A stretch of 64,000 bases of DNA, taken from Alphaproteobacteria bacterium. GTDB lineage: Bacteria; Pseudomonadota; Alphaproteobacteria; UBA8366; Aestuariispiraceae. Positions 10,479-19,355 of the stretch are shown in pieces. The notes under the pieces are model-generated. The model ran no database searches and had not been told where the DNA came from. It saw only the letters and a list, made by a program, of their open reading frames with translations. Positions within the stretch are counted from its first letter, which is position 1. Each line of letters opens with the position of its first letter. Position numbers and translations under genes: made by a program. The DNA is taken from assembly GCA_030065235.1 (NCBI GenBank), contig JASJDC010000003.1, positions 310,001-374,000 of the forward strand, written 5' to 3'.

Positions 10479-10651
10479 GGGGTCGGTCCTTTCGCGAAGC
10501 TGGGCCTTCATCCTAACGAACTGGTTCGCGCGAACGCAATTGAAAGGGCGCCCTACTTTAGACTCGTAAGCTTGGCCCCGGCGCGCGGCGCTGTCATGCT
10601 CATCACCCTCGGGATGGCCCGTTCGAAGCGAAGACGAGGTTGGAGTGCGCC

Positions 10652-11545
10652 ATGAACCAAAATGTCATCATCACCTGCGCGATTACCGGCTCCGGCGACA
10701 CGGTTGGCAAGCACCCGGCCATCCCAGTGACGCCGGAACAAATCGCGGATGCCGCGGTGGCGGCCGCCAAGGCGGGCGCGGCGATCGTGCATCTGCATGT
10801 CCGCGATCCCGAGACCGGCGCGCCCAGCCGTGATCCGGACCTATTTCGGCAGACGGTCGAGCGGATTCGCGCCTCCGGGACCGATGTCGTCCTCAACCTG
10901 ACGGCCGGGATGGGCGGCGACCTGACCCTGGGGCCGCCCGACGATCCACGCGCGCTGGATGAGGCGGCGACCGATCTGGCGCCTTGGCGCGATCGCATAT
11001 CCTATATCGAGGCGTTGCGGCCGGAGATCTGCACGCTCGATTGCGGCACGATGAATTTCGGCAATGGCGATTATGTCATGACCAACACGCCGCCGATGCT
11101 GCGGAAGCTCGCCGAGGGCATCCGCGCCTTTGGCGTGAAACCGGAGATTGAGGTGTTCGACACCGGTCATCTCTGGCTGGCGAAACAGTTGATCGCCGAT
11201 GGTCTGATCGACGCGCCGCCGCTGTTCCAGCTATGTCTTGGCATCCCTTGGGGCGCGCCGGCCAACACCACCCTGATGAAGGCGATGGTCGACGAACTGC
11301 CCGACGGCGCCAATTGGTCAGGCTTCGGGATCGGCCGGCTGCAGATGCCGATGGCGGCGCAGGCGGTGATCCTGGGCGGCCATATCCGCGTCGGGCTGGA
11401 GGACAATTTATATTTGGAAAAAGGCGTCTTCGCTTCGAACGCGCAACTGGTCGAGCGCGCCGCCGAGATGATCCGCTTGATGGGCGCGTCCATCGCCACG
11501 CCGGATGAGGCGCGCGCCCGCTTCGGCCTGACCAAACAGATCTGA
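10652..11545 (+). CDS. BKACE family beta-keto acid cleavage enzyme (DUF849)
   Basis: This 297-residue Zn-dependent TIM barrel condenses a beta-keto acid with acetyl-CoA and cleaves it to acetoacetate plus a CoA ester. Family marks are [11 protein letters not shown] at the N-terminus, the metal-binding [10 protein letters not shown], and the segment [10 protein letters not shown]. The TPEQIADAA and RIGLEDN-like ([10 protein letters not shown]) motifs are typical of the group that cleaves 3-keto-5-aminohexanoate or dehydrocarnitine. Its substrate cannot be told from the sequence: no carnitine or lysine genes are adjacent. The ATG follows GAGTGCGCC, a weak ribosome site. Confidence 0.88.
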   Translation: MNQNVIITCAITGSGDTVGKHPAIPVTPEQIADAAVAAAKAGAAIVHLHVRDPETGAPSRDPDLFRQTVERIRASGTDVVLNLTAGMGGDLTLGPPDDPRALDEAATDLAPWRDRISYIEALRPEICTLDCGTMNFGNGDYVMTNTPPMLRKLAEGIRAFGVKPEIEVFDTGHLWLAKQLIADGLIDAPPLFQLCLGIPWGAPANTTLMKAMVDELPDGANWSGFGIGRLQMPMAAQAVILGGHIRVGLEDNLYLEKGVFASNAQLVERAAEMIRLMGASIATPDEARARFGLTKQI

Positions 11546-11594
11546 CGAGCCGTCGGCGGCGGTCTTGGATCATCGCGTTGCGCGGCGCGCATCT

Positions 11595-12038
11595 TTACAT
11601 CGATTTGCCAGGCGTCCAGTGCGCCGCAAAGGCCTGTGCGTCGCCGGGCCGTTCGAACCAGAAGGTCAGCGCCCGTTCCTCGAGCAGGATCGCCAGCCAG
11701 CCGCCTTGGCTGTTCTTGTCCGCCCAGTCGCACATGCGCTCTAATGTTCTGCGATCAATCCGAATCGCCCCGCCGCCGCGTTTGCTCTTTCTGAACCCGT
11801 CGACCGTCTCGCCCAACGTCACCGGCGTCCAGTCGGCGCGGACGGTTTTCTCGTCCAGCGGCTCTGCCTCCGGAAGGCCGCCGCTGAACCGCTCCGCGCC
11901 GCGCCAGGGTTTGTCCGGGTCGCCCAGGGCCGCGACATCAGCCTCGGCTGCTATTTGTGCGCGCATGCCGCGCCAAGCCGCGCGCAACGCCAGCGCGCCC
12001 GCGGCGACCAAAATCAGCCACGCCAGAGTGGTGGTCAT
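11595..12038 (-). CDS. Hypothetical single-pass membrane protein
   Basis: I do not recognise a family. The 147-residue protein has one N-terminal hydrophobic helix (TLAWLILVAAGALALRAAW). A soluble part follows, with a basic RKSKRGGGAIRI segment and a C-terminal region of mixed strands and helices (WLAILLEERALTFWFERP). It lies 15 bases downstream of the uracil-DNA glycosylase gene on the same strand, so the two are probably co-transcribed. Codon use resembles the neighbours and supports a real gene. Confidence 0.6.
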   Translation of the reverse strand: MTTTLAWLILVAAGALALRAAWRGMRAQIAAEADVAALGDPDKPWRGAERFSGGLPEAEPLDEKTVRADWTPVTLGETVDGFRKSKRGGGAIRIDRRTLERMCDWADKNSQGGWLAILLEERALTFWFERPGDAQAFAAHWTPGKSM

Positions 12039-12053
12039 CGACGCCGCATGGAG

Positions 12054-12698
12054 CTAGGCGGACAGAACGTCCGCGATAGCGTCAAAGACATCATGGAACA
12101 TCGCTTCGGTCAGCCGGCCGGTATTCGTATTGTAGCGCGAGCAGTGGTAGCTATCGACCAGCGCCGGTGCGACATCTGGCAAGCGGTGTACGGCGGCGTG
12201 CGCGAATTTCGCAGCGCTTTGTTTCTGGCCGAGCGCCCGCAACGTGGCGCCGTGCGAGAGATGGCCGAGGCACAGGATCGCCTTCAACCGCGGCATCGCC
12301 GCAATCTCGGCGGTCAGGAAAGGCAGGCAGGTCGCGGTCTCTTTGCCGACCGGCTTATTCTGCGGCGGCACGCAGCGCACGGCGTTGGCGATCCGGGCGT
12401 TGACCAGGGTCAGCCCGTCGTCCGGCCGCCGGTCATAGACGCCCTTGCTGAAATCATATGTCGCCAGCGTCTGATAAAGCAGATCGCCGGCATAGTCCCC
12501 GGTGAAGGGCCGCCCGGTCCGGTTCGCCCCTTGAACGCCGGGCGCCAGTCCAACGATCAGCAGCGCGGCGTCGAGCCCGCCGAAACTTGGCACCGGTTTG
12601 TTCCACCAGTCCGGATGCGCCGCTGCATTTTCGTCGCGGTAGCGCGCCAGGCGCGGACAAAGCCGGCAATCGGGCGCGGGTTCAAAATGCGTCACCAC
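12054..12698 (-). CDS. Uracil-DNA glycosylase, family 5 (UDGb)
   Basis: A 214-residue repair enzyme that removes uracil and other deaminated bases from DNA. The N-terminal DCRLCPRL contributes Fe-S cluster cysteines, with a further CVPP later. Motif A is GLAPGVQGANRTGR followed by FTGDYAGDLLY. The C-terminal motif reads HCSRYNTNTGRLT, where many relatives have HPSRQNTNTG. The absence of a catalytic Asp/Asn in motif A is normal for family 5. It probably shares a transcript with the small membrane protein downstream. Confidence 0.9.
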   Translation of the reverse strand: MVTHFEPAPDCRLCPRLARYRDENAAAHPDWWNKPVPSFGGLDAALLIVGLAPGVQGANRTGRPFTGDYAGDLLYQTLATYDFSKGVYDRRPDDGLTLVNARIANAVRCVPPQNKPVGKETATCLPFLTAEIAAMPRLKAILCLGHLSHGATLRALGQKQSAAKFAHAAVHRLPDVAPALVDSYHCSRYNTNTGRLTEAMFHDVFDAIADVLSA

Positions 12699-12710
12699 CA
12701 GCGCCCAAGC

Positions 12711-13418
12711 CTAGACCCTTTCCACCACAGCGTCATCGTCGGCGTAATCCTCGTCATCGTCATACTCGTCATCGTATGCGTCGTCGTCGTCATACGCCTC
12801 GCCGTCCAGCGTCTCATTTGGACGCGGACGAGAACGGGAGTCCGCGGGCCGTGCCCTGTTGTAACCAGTGCGGTTCGAGTCGTGGAAGTTCCGAGCGATC
12901 TTTTGCGAAAGGTCGGTCAATTCGATGAACGTGTCCGCCTGGCGGCGCAATTCATCGGCGATCATCGGCGGCGAGGTTTTCACCGTGCTGACGACCGTCA
13001 CCCGCACGCCGCGGCGCTGCACCGCCTCGACAAGTCGCCGAAAATCGCCGTCGCCGGAGAACAGCACGATATGCTCAAGCCGATCGGCCATCTCCAGCAT
13101 ATCGATCGCCAGTTCGATATCCATGTTGCCTTTGACTCGGCGGCGGCCTTGCGAGTCCGTGTACTCTTTGGCCGGCTTCGTGACCATCGTATAGCCGTTA
13201 TAGTCGAGCCAATCGACCAGTGGCCGGATCGGCGAATACTCCTGTTCGTCGAACAGCGCTGTGTAATAGAAGGCGCGCACCATCCGTCCGTGATCGCGGA
13301 AATAGTCGAGCAGTTTCTTATAGTCGATGTCGAAACCCAATGACCGCGCCGCGGAATAAAGGTTGGCGCCATCTACAAACAATCCGATCCGTTCTTCTTT
13401 ATAAAATCCAGTTTCCAT
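12711..13418 (-). CDS. NYN/LabA-like (DUF88) domain protein with acidic tail
   Basis: The first 165 of 235 residues form a PIN-like NYN domain, a fold of metal-dependent ribonucleases. FVDGANLY gives the first acidic residue and Asn, KGNMDIELAIDML the central Asp, and FSGDGDFRRLV the last acidic pair. The tail is disordered: a basic RPADSRSRPRPNE stretch, then a run very rich in Asp, Tyr and Glu. Such tails occur in alphaproteobacterial LabA-like proteins; their function is not settled. The gene runs away from rpoZ and shares its upstream region. Confidence 0.82.
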   Translation of the reverse strand: METGFYKEERIGLFVDGANLYSAARSLGFDIDYKKLLDYFRDHGRMVRAFYYTALFDEQEYSPIRPLVDWLDYNGYTMVTKPAKEYTDSQGRRRVKGNMDIELAIDMLEMADRLEHIVLFSGDGDFRRLVEAVQRRGVRVTVVSTVKTSPPMIADELRRQADTFIELTDLSQKIARNFHDSNRTGYNRARPADSRSRPRPNETLDGEAYDDDDAYDDEYDDDEDYADDDAVVERV

Positions 13419-13822
13419 TAGTGTTGCCCCATTGAGTATTTATCTAGTCTGTCTAATCGAGAATCAGTGAAAATAAATATAACCAACACAGCTCGCTTAA
13501 ACTGGTTTGGTCTTATACACAGACGGCGGACCCGACAAGCCGCGCCGCCCCTTGGCTTCTTTTCGTCGCGTCCCGAAACTTGCGGCGTCTCCTGGGCCGG
13601 CAGGCAGGCGCGGGACTTGCGTAAGAGGGGGCCGATCCTTATATTCCGCCGCCTCGCGACAGATAAGCGGACGGCGCGGCGGCAGGGGGGGTGAACCTTT
13701 GCGCGGCGGCGCTTATCTTATGAGTAGGGTTTGGATGTTCGACCCGCGGCGGCGGCCCGATTTCGGGGTCGCGAGTTTCGTGCACGCGCGTTGTTATTTG
13801 TCTTGAAGAGAAGGAGCGCCCC
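13419..13822. other. Intergenic region between the NYN gene and rpoZ
   Basis: About 400 bases without a convincing gene. The left part is AT-rich and must hold the promoter of the leftward NYN gene. The right part holds a plausible rpoZ promoter (13617-13645). Short frames here have neither normal codon use nor a ribosome site. Confidence 0.5.
13617..13645 (+). promoter_or_regulatory. Probable sigma-70-type promoter for rpoZ-rsh
   Basis: TTGCGT, a 17-base spacer, then TATATT, about 180 bases upstream of rpoZ. Spacing is ideal; the long leader is the main doubt. Confidence 0.4.
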
Positions 13823-14212
13823 ATGGCTCGTGTAACGGTCGAGGATTGCGTCGAGAAAGTCCCCAATCGCTTCGATTTGGTGATGGTGGCCGCCCAGCGC
13901 AGCCGGGACATCTCAACCGGTACAATGATCGAGGTTGAGCGGGACAATGATAAGAACCCGGTGGTCGCTCTGCGTGAAATCGCCGATGAGAAACTCGATC
14001 TGGACGAGGTCCGCGATTCCCTCGTGCGCGGTCTGCAGAAACAGAATGACGTCGATGAGCCGGAAGAAGTCGACATGATGGAGCAAATGTCGACAGGGTC
14101 GCTTGAGGACCTGCCGGTCGAAGAGCCGGAGCCCGAGGCTCTGTCGCCCTTCGCCGCGTCGCTGCCAGACATGCCGGCCTTCGAAGATATGGAAAACGTG
14201 TTTGACGACTGA
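13823..14212 (+). CDS. rpoZ: RNA polymerase omega subunit
   Basis: The 129-residue protein begins [20 protein letters not shown] and continues with the conserved AAQRSRDI and [10 protein letters not shown] segments that wrap the beta-prime C-terminus and help core assembly. The last half is an acidic extension ([13 protein letters not shown] and on), longer than in enteric bacteria but usual in Alphaproteobacteria. The start has GAAGGAG nearby. It is followed by rsh, the classic pairing: omega also contributes to a ppGpp-binding site on RNA polymerase in species that have it. Confidence 0.97.
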   Translation: MARVTVEDCVEKVPNRFDLVMVAAQRSRDISTGTMIEVERDNDKNPVVALREIADEKLDLDEVRDSLVRGLQKQNDVDEPEEVDMMEQMSTGSLEDLPVEEPEPEALSPFAASLPDMPAFEDMENVFDD

Positions 14213-14345
14213 CCGGACGCACCCTGACTGTCGGACGGTTTGGATCGGCTCCTTCGCCGCCGCCGTTGGGTCTGGCTTTGAGCCAAGCGACGCTTCGGGC
14301 CTGCGCTTTCGCCCGATCGCCCGCGCGTTGTGAGGTCGCCCGGGG

Positions 14346-16505
14346 ATGCTGCGTCAGTACGAGCTGGTTGAACGGGTCAAATCTTACGATCCCGCCGCTG
14401 ACGAGGACCAGCTCAACCGGGCCTATGTCTATGCGGTGAAAATGCATGGGGCCCAGACCCGCGCCTCTGGCGATCCCTATTTCTCCCATCCGGTCGAGGT
14501 CGCTGGCCTGCTCAGCGAGAAACGCCTCGACTCGTCCTCTATCATCACCGGCCTGCTGCATGACACGGTCGAAGACACCGACGCGACCCTGGACGGCCTG
14601 TCGGAGAAATTCGGCGACGAGGTTGCGGGGCTGGTCGACGGGGTCACCAAACTGACCCAGCTGGAACTGCAGTCGAGCCGCACAAAGCAGGCCGAGAATT
14701 TCCGGAAACTGGTGCTCGCCATGTCCCAGGACATCCGCGTCCTGGTCGTCAAGCTGGCGGACCGGCTGCATAATATGCGCACGCTACATTTCCTGAAGAA
14801 GGAAGAGAAACGCAAGCGGATCGCGCGCGAGACGATGGAAATCTATGTCCCTCTGACCGAGCGGATTGGCATCCGGGACTGGAAAGAGGAGCTGGAGGAT
14901 CTGTCCTTTCAGCAGCTCAACCCGGACGCGCGCGCCTCGATCACCGCGCGGCTGCAATTCCTGCACAATGAAGGCGGCGACCTCATCGCCAATGTGGTGG
15001 ATGAGTTGCGCCGCTTGCTCGCCGAGGCTGGGGTCAAGGCGGAAGTGCAGGGGCGGGAGAAGTCGGCCTTCTCGATCTGGCGGAAGATGCAGCGCCAGAA
15101 TATCGGCTTCGAGCAATTGTCCGACATCGTGGCGTTCCGCGTCGTGGTGAATACGCTGGAGGAATGCTATCAGGCGCTGGGCGCGATCCATGGCGCCTAT
15201 CCGGTGACGCCGGGCCGCTTCAAGGACTATATCTCGCTCCCGAAACCGAATGGCTACCAGTCGCTGCATACAGGCGTGATTGGCCCGGACAACCGGCGCA
15301 TCGAGATCCAGATCCGGACCCGCGAGATGCATGAGATTGCGGAATTGGGCGTGGCGGCGCACTGGGTCTACAAATCCAGTCCCGATCAGGCCAAGCCGCA
15401 GCGCGATGGAAAGCAGTATCGCTGGCTGCGCGACATGCTGGATATTCTGTCCAACGCCTCCGGGCCCGACGATTTCCTGGAACACACGAAGATGGAGATG
15501 TTCTCCGACCAGGTCTTCGTGTTCACGCCAAATGGCGATCTGCACGCCCTGCCGCGCGGATCGACGCCCATCGACTTCGCCTATTCGGTGCATACCGAGA
15601 TCGGCAATCGCTGCGTCGGCTCGAAGATCAACGGGCGCATCAAGCCGCTGCGGACGGAACTTCGGAATGGGGACCAGGTCGAGGTCATCACCTCAAAGGC
15701 GCAGACCCCCTCGCCCGCCTGGGAGGCCTATGTCAAAACCGGCAAGGCGCGGGCGGCGATCCGGCGCTTCGTACGCAGCAAGCAGCGCGATCAATATCTC
15801 AGTCTTGGCCGTGAAGTGGTGCAGAACATCTTTCAGCAGACCGATCACGAACTGACGGAGAAAGCGCTGAAGAATGTCCTGGCGCATTTCGATGTCGAGA
15901 GCGTCGACGATCTCTACGTCGCGGTCGGCGAGGGCCGGTACGCAGCGCGCGAGGTGCTTTACGCCGTCTATCCGGGCGCCAAGGCCGAACTGCAACAGGC
16001 GGCGCCGGTCAAGAAAGCGCCGCCCGCGCAATCGGTCGCCGACGGGTCGAAGCATACGATCCCCGTCAAAGGGTTGATCCCCGGCATGGCGGTTCACTAC
16101 GCGCGCTGTTGCCACCCGCTGCCAGGCGACCGTATCGTCGGCATCGTAACCACCGGCCGCGGGGTCACGATCCACACGATCGATTGCAAGACTTTGGAGA
16201 CCTTCGCCGATACGCCGGAGCGCTGGATCGATGTCGGCTGGGAGATGAATGAGGAGGATCCGCCCGCCTTCATGGGCCGGCTGCACGCCGTGCTGGCGAA
16301 CGAGCCTGGCAGTCTGGCGACGATCTCTACGGTCATCGGTCGGAACGGCGGGAATATCAACAACCTAAACTTTACCAGCCGCGGTGAGGATTTCTACGAA
16401 ATGCTCATCGATATCGAAGTAACCAACGTGCGCCAGTTGAACAACATCATCGCCGCCTTGCGCGCGACGGCGGTCGTGAACTCGGCGGAACGGGCGCAGG
16501 CCTAG
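14346..16505 (+). CDS. rsh: Bifunctional (p)ppGpp synthetase/hydrolase (Rel/SpoT homologue)
   Basis: The 719-residue stringent-response enzyme has all domains in order. These are an HD hydrolase with LLHDTVEDTD (His72, Asp73), a synthetase domain with the RFKD motif (Arg291-Asp294) and PNGYQSLHT, a TGS domain (VFVFTPNGDLHALPRG), a region with CCHPLPGD, and a C-terminal ACT domain (LATISTVIGRNGGNINNL). RXKD rather than EXDD marks a bifunctional enzyme. It makes and degrades (p)ppGpp and is the only such gene in the window. The stop overlaps the GTG of the next gene by one base. Confidence 0.96.
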   Translation: MLRQYELVERVKSYDPAADEDQLNRAYVYAVKMHGAQTRASGDPYFSHPVEVAGLLSEKRLDSSSIITGLLHDTVEDTDATLDGLSEKFGDEVAGLVDGVTKLTQLELQSSRTKQAENFRKLVLAMSQDIRVLVVKLADRLHNMRTLHFLKKEEKRKRIARETMEIYVPLTERIGIRDWKEELEDLSFQQLNPDARASITARLQFLHNEGGDLIANVVDELRRLLAEAGVKAEVQGREKSAFSIWRKMQRQNIGFEQLSDIVAFRVVVNTLEECYQALGAIHGAYPVTPGRFKDYISLPKPNGYQSLHTGVIGPDNRRIEIQIRTREMHEIAELGVAAHWVYKSSPDQAKPQRDGKQYRWLRDMLDILSNASGPDDFLEHTKMEMFSDQVFVFTPNGDLHALPRGSTPIDFAYSVHTEIGNRCVGSKINGRIKPLRTELRNGDQVEVITSKAQTPSPAWEAYVKTGKARAAIRRFVRSKQRDQYLSLGREVVQNIFQQTDHELTEKALKNVLAHFDVESVDDLYVAVGEGRYAAREVLYAVYPGAKAELQQAAPVKKAPPAQSVADGSKHTIPVKGLIPGMAVHYARCCHPLPGDRIVGIVTTGRGVTIHTIDCKTLETFADTPERWIDVGWEMNEEDPPAFMGRLHAVLANEPGSLATISTVIGRNGGNINNLNFTSRGEDFYEMLIDIEVTNVRQLNNIIAALRATAVVNSAERAQA

Positions 16506-17137
16506 TGTTCCGCCGGCGGAAGCAGCGGCAGGCGCACGACCATGTGCGCGAGGCCGTCTGGCCGAGCATGGGCTGGCGGCGCAGCTTTCATTATCTTAAG
16601 CACAGAGTCGGCCGCCTTCCTGGCACGCCTCATGAAATCGCCGGCGGTTTCGCCTTCGGCGCCGCGATCAGCTGCACCCCTTTCATCGGCTTCCACATAA
16701 TTCTGGCCGCGGCGATGGCCTTCGCCAGTCGGGCCAGCATGCTCGCCGCCGCGATCGGGACGGTGTTCGGCAATCCTTGGACCTTTCCGGTGATTTTCAC
16801 CTTCACCTATTCGCTTGGGATCCGGGTTCTGGGCGGCGAGCCCATCACGTTCAGCATCGAAACCTTATCTCTCGCCCATCTCATCGAGAATTTCTGGAGC
16901 ATCTTTCTGCCACTGCTCGTCGGCGGAATTCCAACCGCCATCGTGGTTTGGACGGCGTTCTATTTCCCGCTTCGGGGCCTGATTGCGAAATACCAGCATG
17001 CCCGCCAGGCGCGCCGCGAGCGCAAATTGAGGCTGCAAGCCCTCCACGCGCGGGAACACGAAGCGGCGGCGGCGGCGCAAGAGTCCGGCGTGGTTCTGCA
17101 GACGGAGCGGCGATCCGGGCGGGGAGAGAGCCTGTGA
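16505..17137 (+). CDS. DUF2062 membrane protein
   Basis: The 210-residue protein contains the DUF2062 signature: [25 protein letters not shown], then hydrophobic helices and [17 protein letters not shown]. Three or four membrane segments are visible, followed by a basic, Ala-rich cytoplasmic C-terminal helix ([22 protein letters not shown]). Its function is unknown. The GTG start shares a base with the rsh stop, and its own stop overlaps acpS, so the three are translated as one unit. In many Alphaproteobacteria pdxJ sits at this position. Confidence 0.82.
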   Translation: MFRRRKQRQAHDHVREAVWPSMGWRRSFHYLKHRVGRLPGTPHEIAGGFAFGAAISCTPFIGFHIILAAAMAFASRASMLAAAIGTVFGNPWTFPVIFTFTYSLGIRVLGGEPITFSIETLSLAHLIENFWSIFLPLLVGGIPTAIVVWTAFYFPLRGLIAKYQHARQARRERKLRLQALHAREHEAAAAAQESGVVLQTERRSGRGESL

Positions 17138-17559
17138 TCATCGGCCTGGGGACCGATCTTTGCGATATCGGCCGTGTCGCGCGCACCTTGGCGCGTTTCG
17201 GCGAACGGTTCACCAACAGGCTCTATACTGAGCAAGAGCGGCGTCGCGCCGACCGTCGGCCGGATCGGCGGGCGGACCGCTACGCCCAGATGTTCGCGGC
17301 CAAAGAGGCTTGTTCGAAGGCGCTCGGCACCGGTTTTCGGCAGGGGGTGTTCTGGCGCGACATGGAGGTTGTGCATTTGCCGTCCGGAAAGCCGACCTTG
17401 TCCTTGACCGGGGGTGCTTTGGCGCGGCTGGAGGCCCTGACGCCGAGCGGTTTTAGGCCGTTGGCCGACGTCACCCTGACCGATGAGTCCGGCTTGGCCC
17501 AAGCGGTGGTCATTCTCTCCGCCGCGCCGGACTCCTGGCCGGACCGGAGCAGTCTGTGA
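17134..17559 (+). CDS. acpS: Holo-[acyl-carrier-protein] synthase
   Basis: A 141-residue enzyme that transfers 4'-phosphopantetheine from CoA to ACP. The Mg-binding Asp is in [12 protein letters not shown] at the N-terminus and the second motif is [15 protein letters not shown]. The GTG start overlaps the DUF2062 stop (GTGA). A basic insertion ([15 protein letters not shown]) before the second motif is slightly longer than in many homologues. Confidence 0.95.
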   Translation: MIIGLGTDLCDIGRVARTLARFGERFTNRLYTEQERRRADRRPDRRADRYAQMFAAKEACSKALGTGFRQGVFWRDMEVVHLPSGKPTLSLTGGALARLEALTPSGFRPLADVTLTDESGLAQAVVILSAAPDSWPDRSSL

Positions 17560-17679
17560 GGATACGCGCTTCGACGCCGACGGCCCCGGCCGCTTCGCTT
17601 GACTTGGCCAGCGCCCGAAGGCCTTATCCGGCCGACCGCGCGCATTCGCGCCGATTTCTCTCTGATTTGGGATGCCTCT

Positions 17680-18627
17680 GTGACCGACCCGCTTGACGAT
17701 CCGTCCGCCGCCAAGAGCGCCGACGCCGCCTCTCAATCGGAGCGGGGCCCAGAGCGAACACCGGAGCGCGATCGGGAGCGCGACCGGGCGCGATTCCAGG
17801 CGGAACGGGCGGAGCAGCAGGCGGCGCGCGCAGCGACCGGTCAAAGCGGAGTCCCGACCGCGGACGACAAGACGGCGGCCGCGCTAAAGAAACGCGCGGA
17901 AGAGACCGCCGATTTTGTCAAAACGATCGTCTATGCGCTGCTGATCGCGGTCTTCGTGCGCACATTCGCCTATGAGCCGTTCAACATCCCCTCTGGGTCG
18001 ATGATTCCGACCCTGTTGGTCGGCGACTATCTCTTCGTATCGAAATTCTCGTACGGCTACAGTCAATATTCGCTGCCCTTCGGTCTGATCCCGTTCGAGG
18101 GGCGCATTCTGGATTCCGAACCGGAACGGGGCGATGTCGCGGTGTTTCGCCTGCCGGCCGACCCGAAGGTCGACTATATCAAGCGCATCGTCGGCCTGCC
18201 GGGCGATCGCATCCAGATGAAACTGGGCGTTCTGCATATCAACGGCGAGCCGGTCAGCCGCCTGCGGATCGATGATTTCCGCTTTGGCGAAGGTGCGTCC
18301 GGCGCGCGGTCCGTCCGGCGCTATGAAGAGACGCTGCCCGGCGGCGTCAGCCACGCCATTATCGAGCTTTCCGGCGATACCGGCCTGATGGACAACACAC
18401 CGGAATACACCGTACCTGACGGCCACTATTTTGCGCTCGGGGACAACCGCGACGGGTCTCAGGACAGCCGGTTTCTGGATCTTGTCGGCTATATTCCCGC
18501 CAAGAACCTGATCGGGCGCGCCGAGTTTCTCTTCTTCTCCGTCGACGGCGCCAAGACGGAATGGTATGAAGTGTGGAACTGGCCGTCCGCCATTCGGTTT
18601 GGGCGTATCTTCAATGGCGTCCGCTGA
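17680..18627 (+). CDS. lepB: Signal peptidase I
   Basis: This 315-residue inner-membrane protease cuts signal peptides from exported proteins. The catalytic Ser is in NIPSGSMIPTL (Ser107) and the catalytic Lys in DYIKRIVGLPGDRI (Lys168); GDNRDGSQDSRF is the later conserved box. One membrane helix (about residues 78-95) precedes the active site. The N-terminus is unusual: about 70 residues rich in Arg, Asp, Glu and Gln. The start is uncertain: I chose the GTG at 17680, while a TTG at 17599 would add 27 residues. The end overlaps rnc by 14 bases. Confidence 0.93.
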   Translation: MTDPLDDPSAAKSADAASQSERGPERTPERDRERDRARFQAERAEQQAARAATGQSGVPTADDKTAAALKKRAEETADFVKTIVYALLIAVFVRTFAYEPFNIPSGSMIPTLLVGDYLFVSKFSYGYSQYSLPFGLIPFEGRILDSEPERGDVAVFRLPADPKVDYIKRIVGLPGDRIQMKLGVLHINGEPVSRLRIDDFRFGEGASGARSVRRYEETLPGGVSHAIIELSGDTGLMDNTPEYTVPDGHYFALGDNRDGSQDSRFLDLVGYIPAKNLIGRAEFLFFSVDGAKTEWYEVWNWPSAIRFGRIFNGVR

Positions 18628-19321
18628 GGTTGTGGCCGCGTCGGGACCGCGCAAGGTTGATCGCGCGCTGCTCGACAAGCTGATATTGGCGTCCGATCCG
18701 GGGCCGCCGCTCCTCACCGCACTGACCCATCGCAGCCATCTTGACGCCGGCCTGGGTTATGAGCGGCTGGAGTTTCTCGGAGACCGAGTGCTGGGTCTGT
18801 TGGTGGCGGACATGATCCTGCGCGCCTTTCCTGACGAGGCGGAGGGCGCGATCGCGAAACGCCACACGGCTCTGGTGCGTCGAGAAACCCTGGCCGAGAT
18901 CGCCGATGAGATCGGGTTGGGCGACTATATCCACATGTCGCCGGGCGAGATCACGACCGGCGGGCGCGAGAATCCGGCGATCCTGTCGGATGTGATCGAG
19001 TCGGTCCTGGCGGTGATTTATCAGGTCGAAGGGCTGGAGGTTGCGCGCGCCTTTGTCGAACGCTACTGGCGCTCGAAACTAACACGGGACCCGACGCCGC
19101 CGCGCGACGCGAAGACCAGTCTGCAGGAATGGTTGCAGGGCCGCGGCGCGCCCTTGCCGAGCTATGTGGTCGCCGAACGCACGGGGCCGGACCACGCGCC
19201 GCGCTTCTTGATCCGGGTCAAGGCCGGGCCCTATGGCGCCGCCGAAGGCGAGGGCGGCTCGAAACGCGAGGCCGAGCAGGCGGCGGCGGCCAATCTGCTG
19301 AGCCAATTGGGCGCGGCGTGA
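18614..19321 (+). CDS. rnc: Ribonuclease III
   Basis: The 235-residue double-strand-specific endonuclease processes rRNA and mRNA. The catalytic signature ERLEFLGDRVLGL includes Glu53 and Asp57, and the second acidic cluster is SDVIESVLAVIY. A C-terminal dsRNA-binding domain spans about residues 160-233 (KTSLQEWLQGRG to GGSKREAEQAAAANLL). The ATG lies inside the lepB 3' end, giving translational coupling. Confidence 0.96.
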   Translation: MASAEVVAASGPRKVDRALLDKLILASDPGPPLLTALTHRSHLDAGLGYERLEFLGDRVLGLLVADMILRAFPDEAEGAIAKRHTALVRRETLAEIADEIGLGDYIHMSPGEITTGGRENPAILSDVIESVLAVIYQVEGLEVARAFVERYWRSKLTRDPTPPRDAKTSLQEWLQGRGAPLPSYVVAERTGPDHAPRFLIRVKAGPYGAAEGEGGSKREAEQAAAANLLSQLGAA

Positions 19322-19355
19322 CCGATGACGAGAACCGGAACTGAAAGAGACGCTT

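Noticed and set aside
11955-13343. 462-codon + strand frame across the UDG and NYN genes
   Set aside because: It runs antisense to two recognised genes and has a low-complexity antisense-type composition.
13507-13806. 99-codon + strand frame before rpoZ
   Set aside because: Arg/Gly/Pro-rich composition, overlaps the likely rpoZ promoter and has no support.
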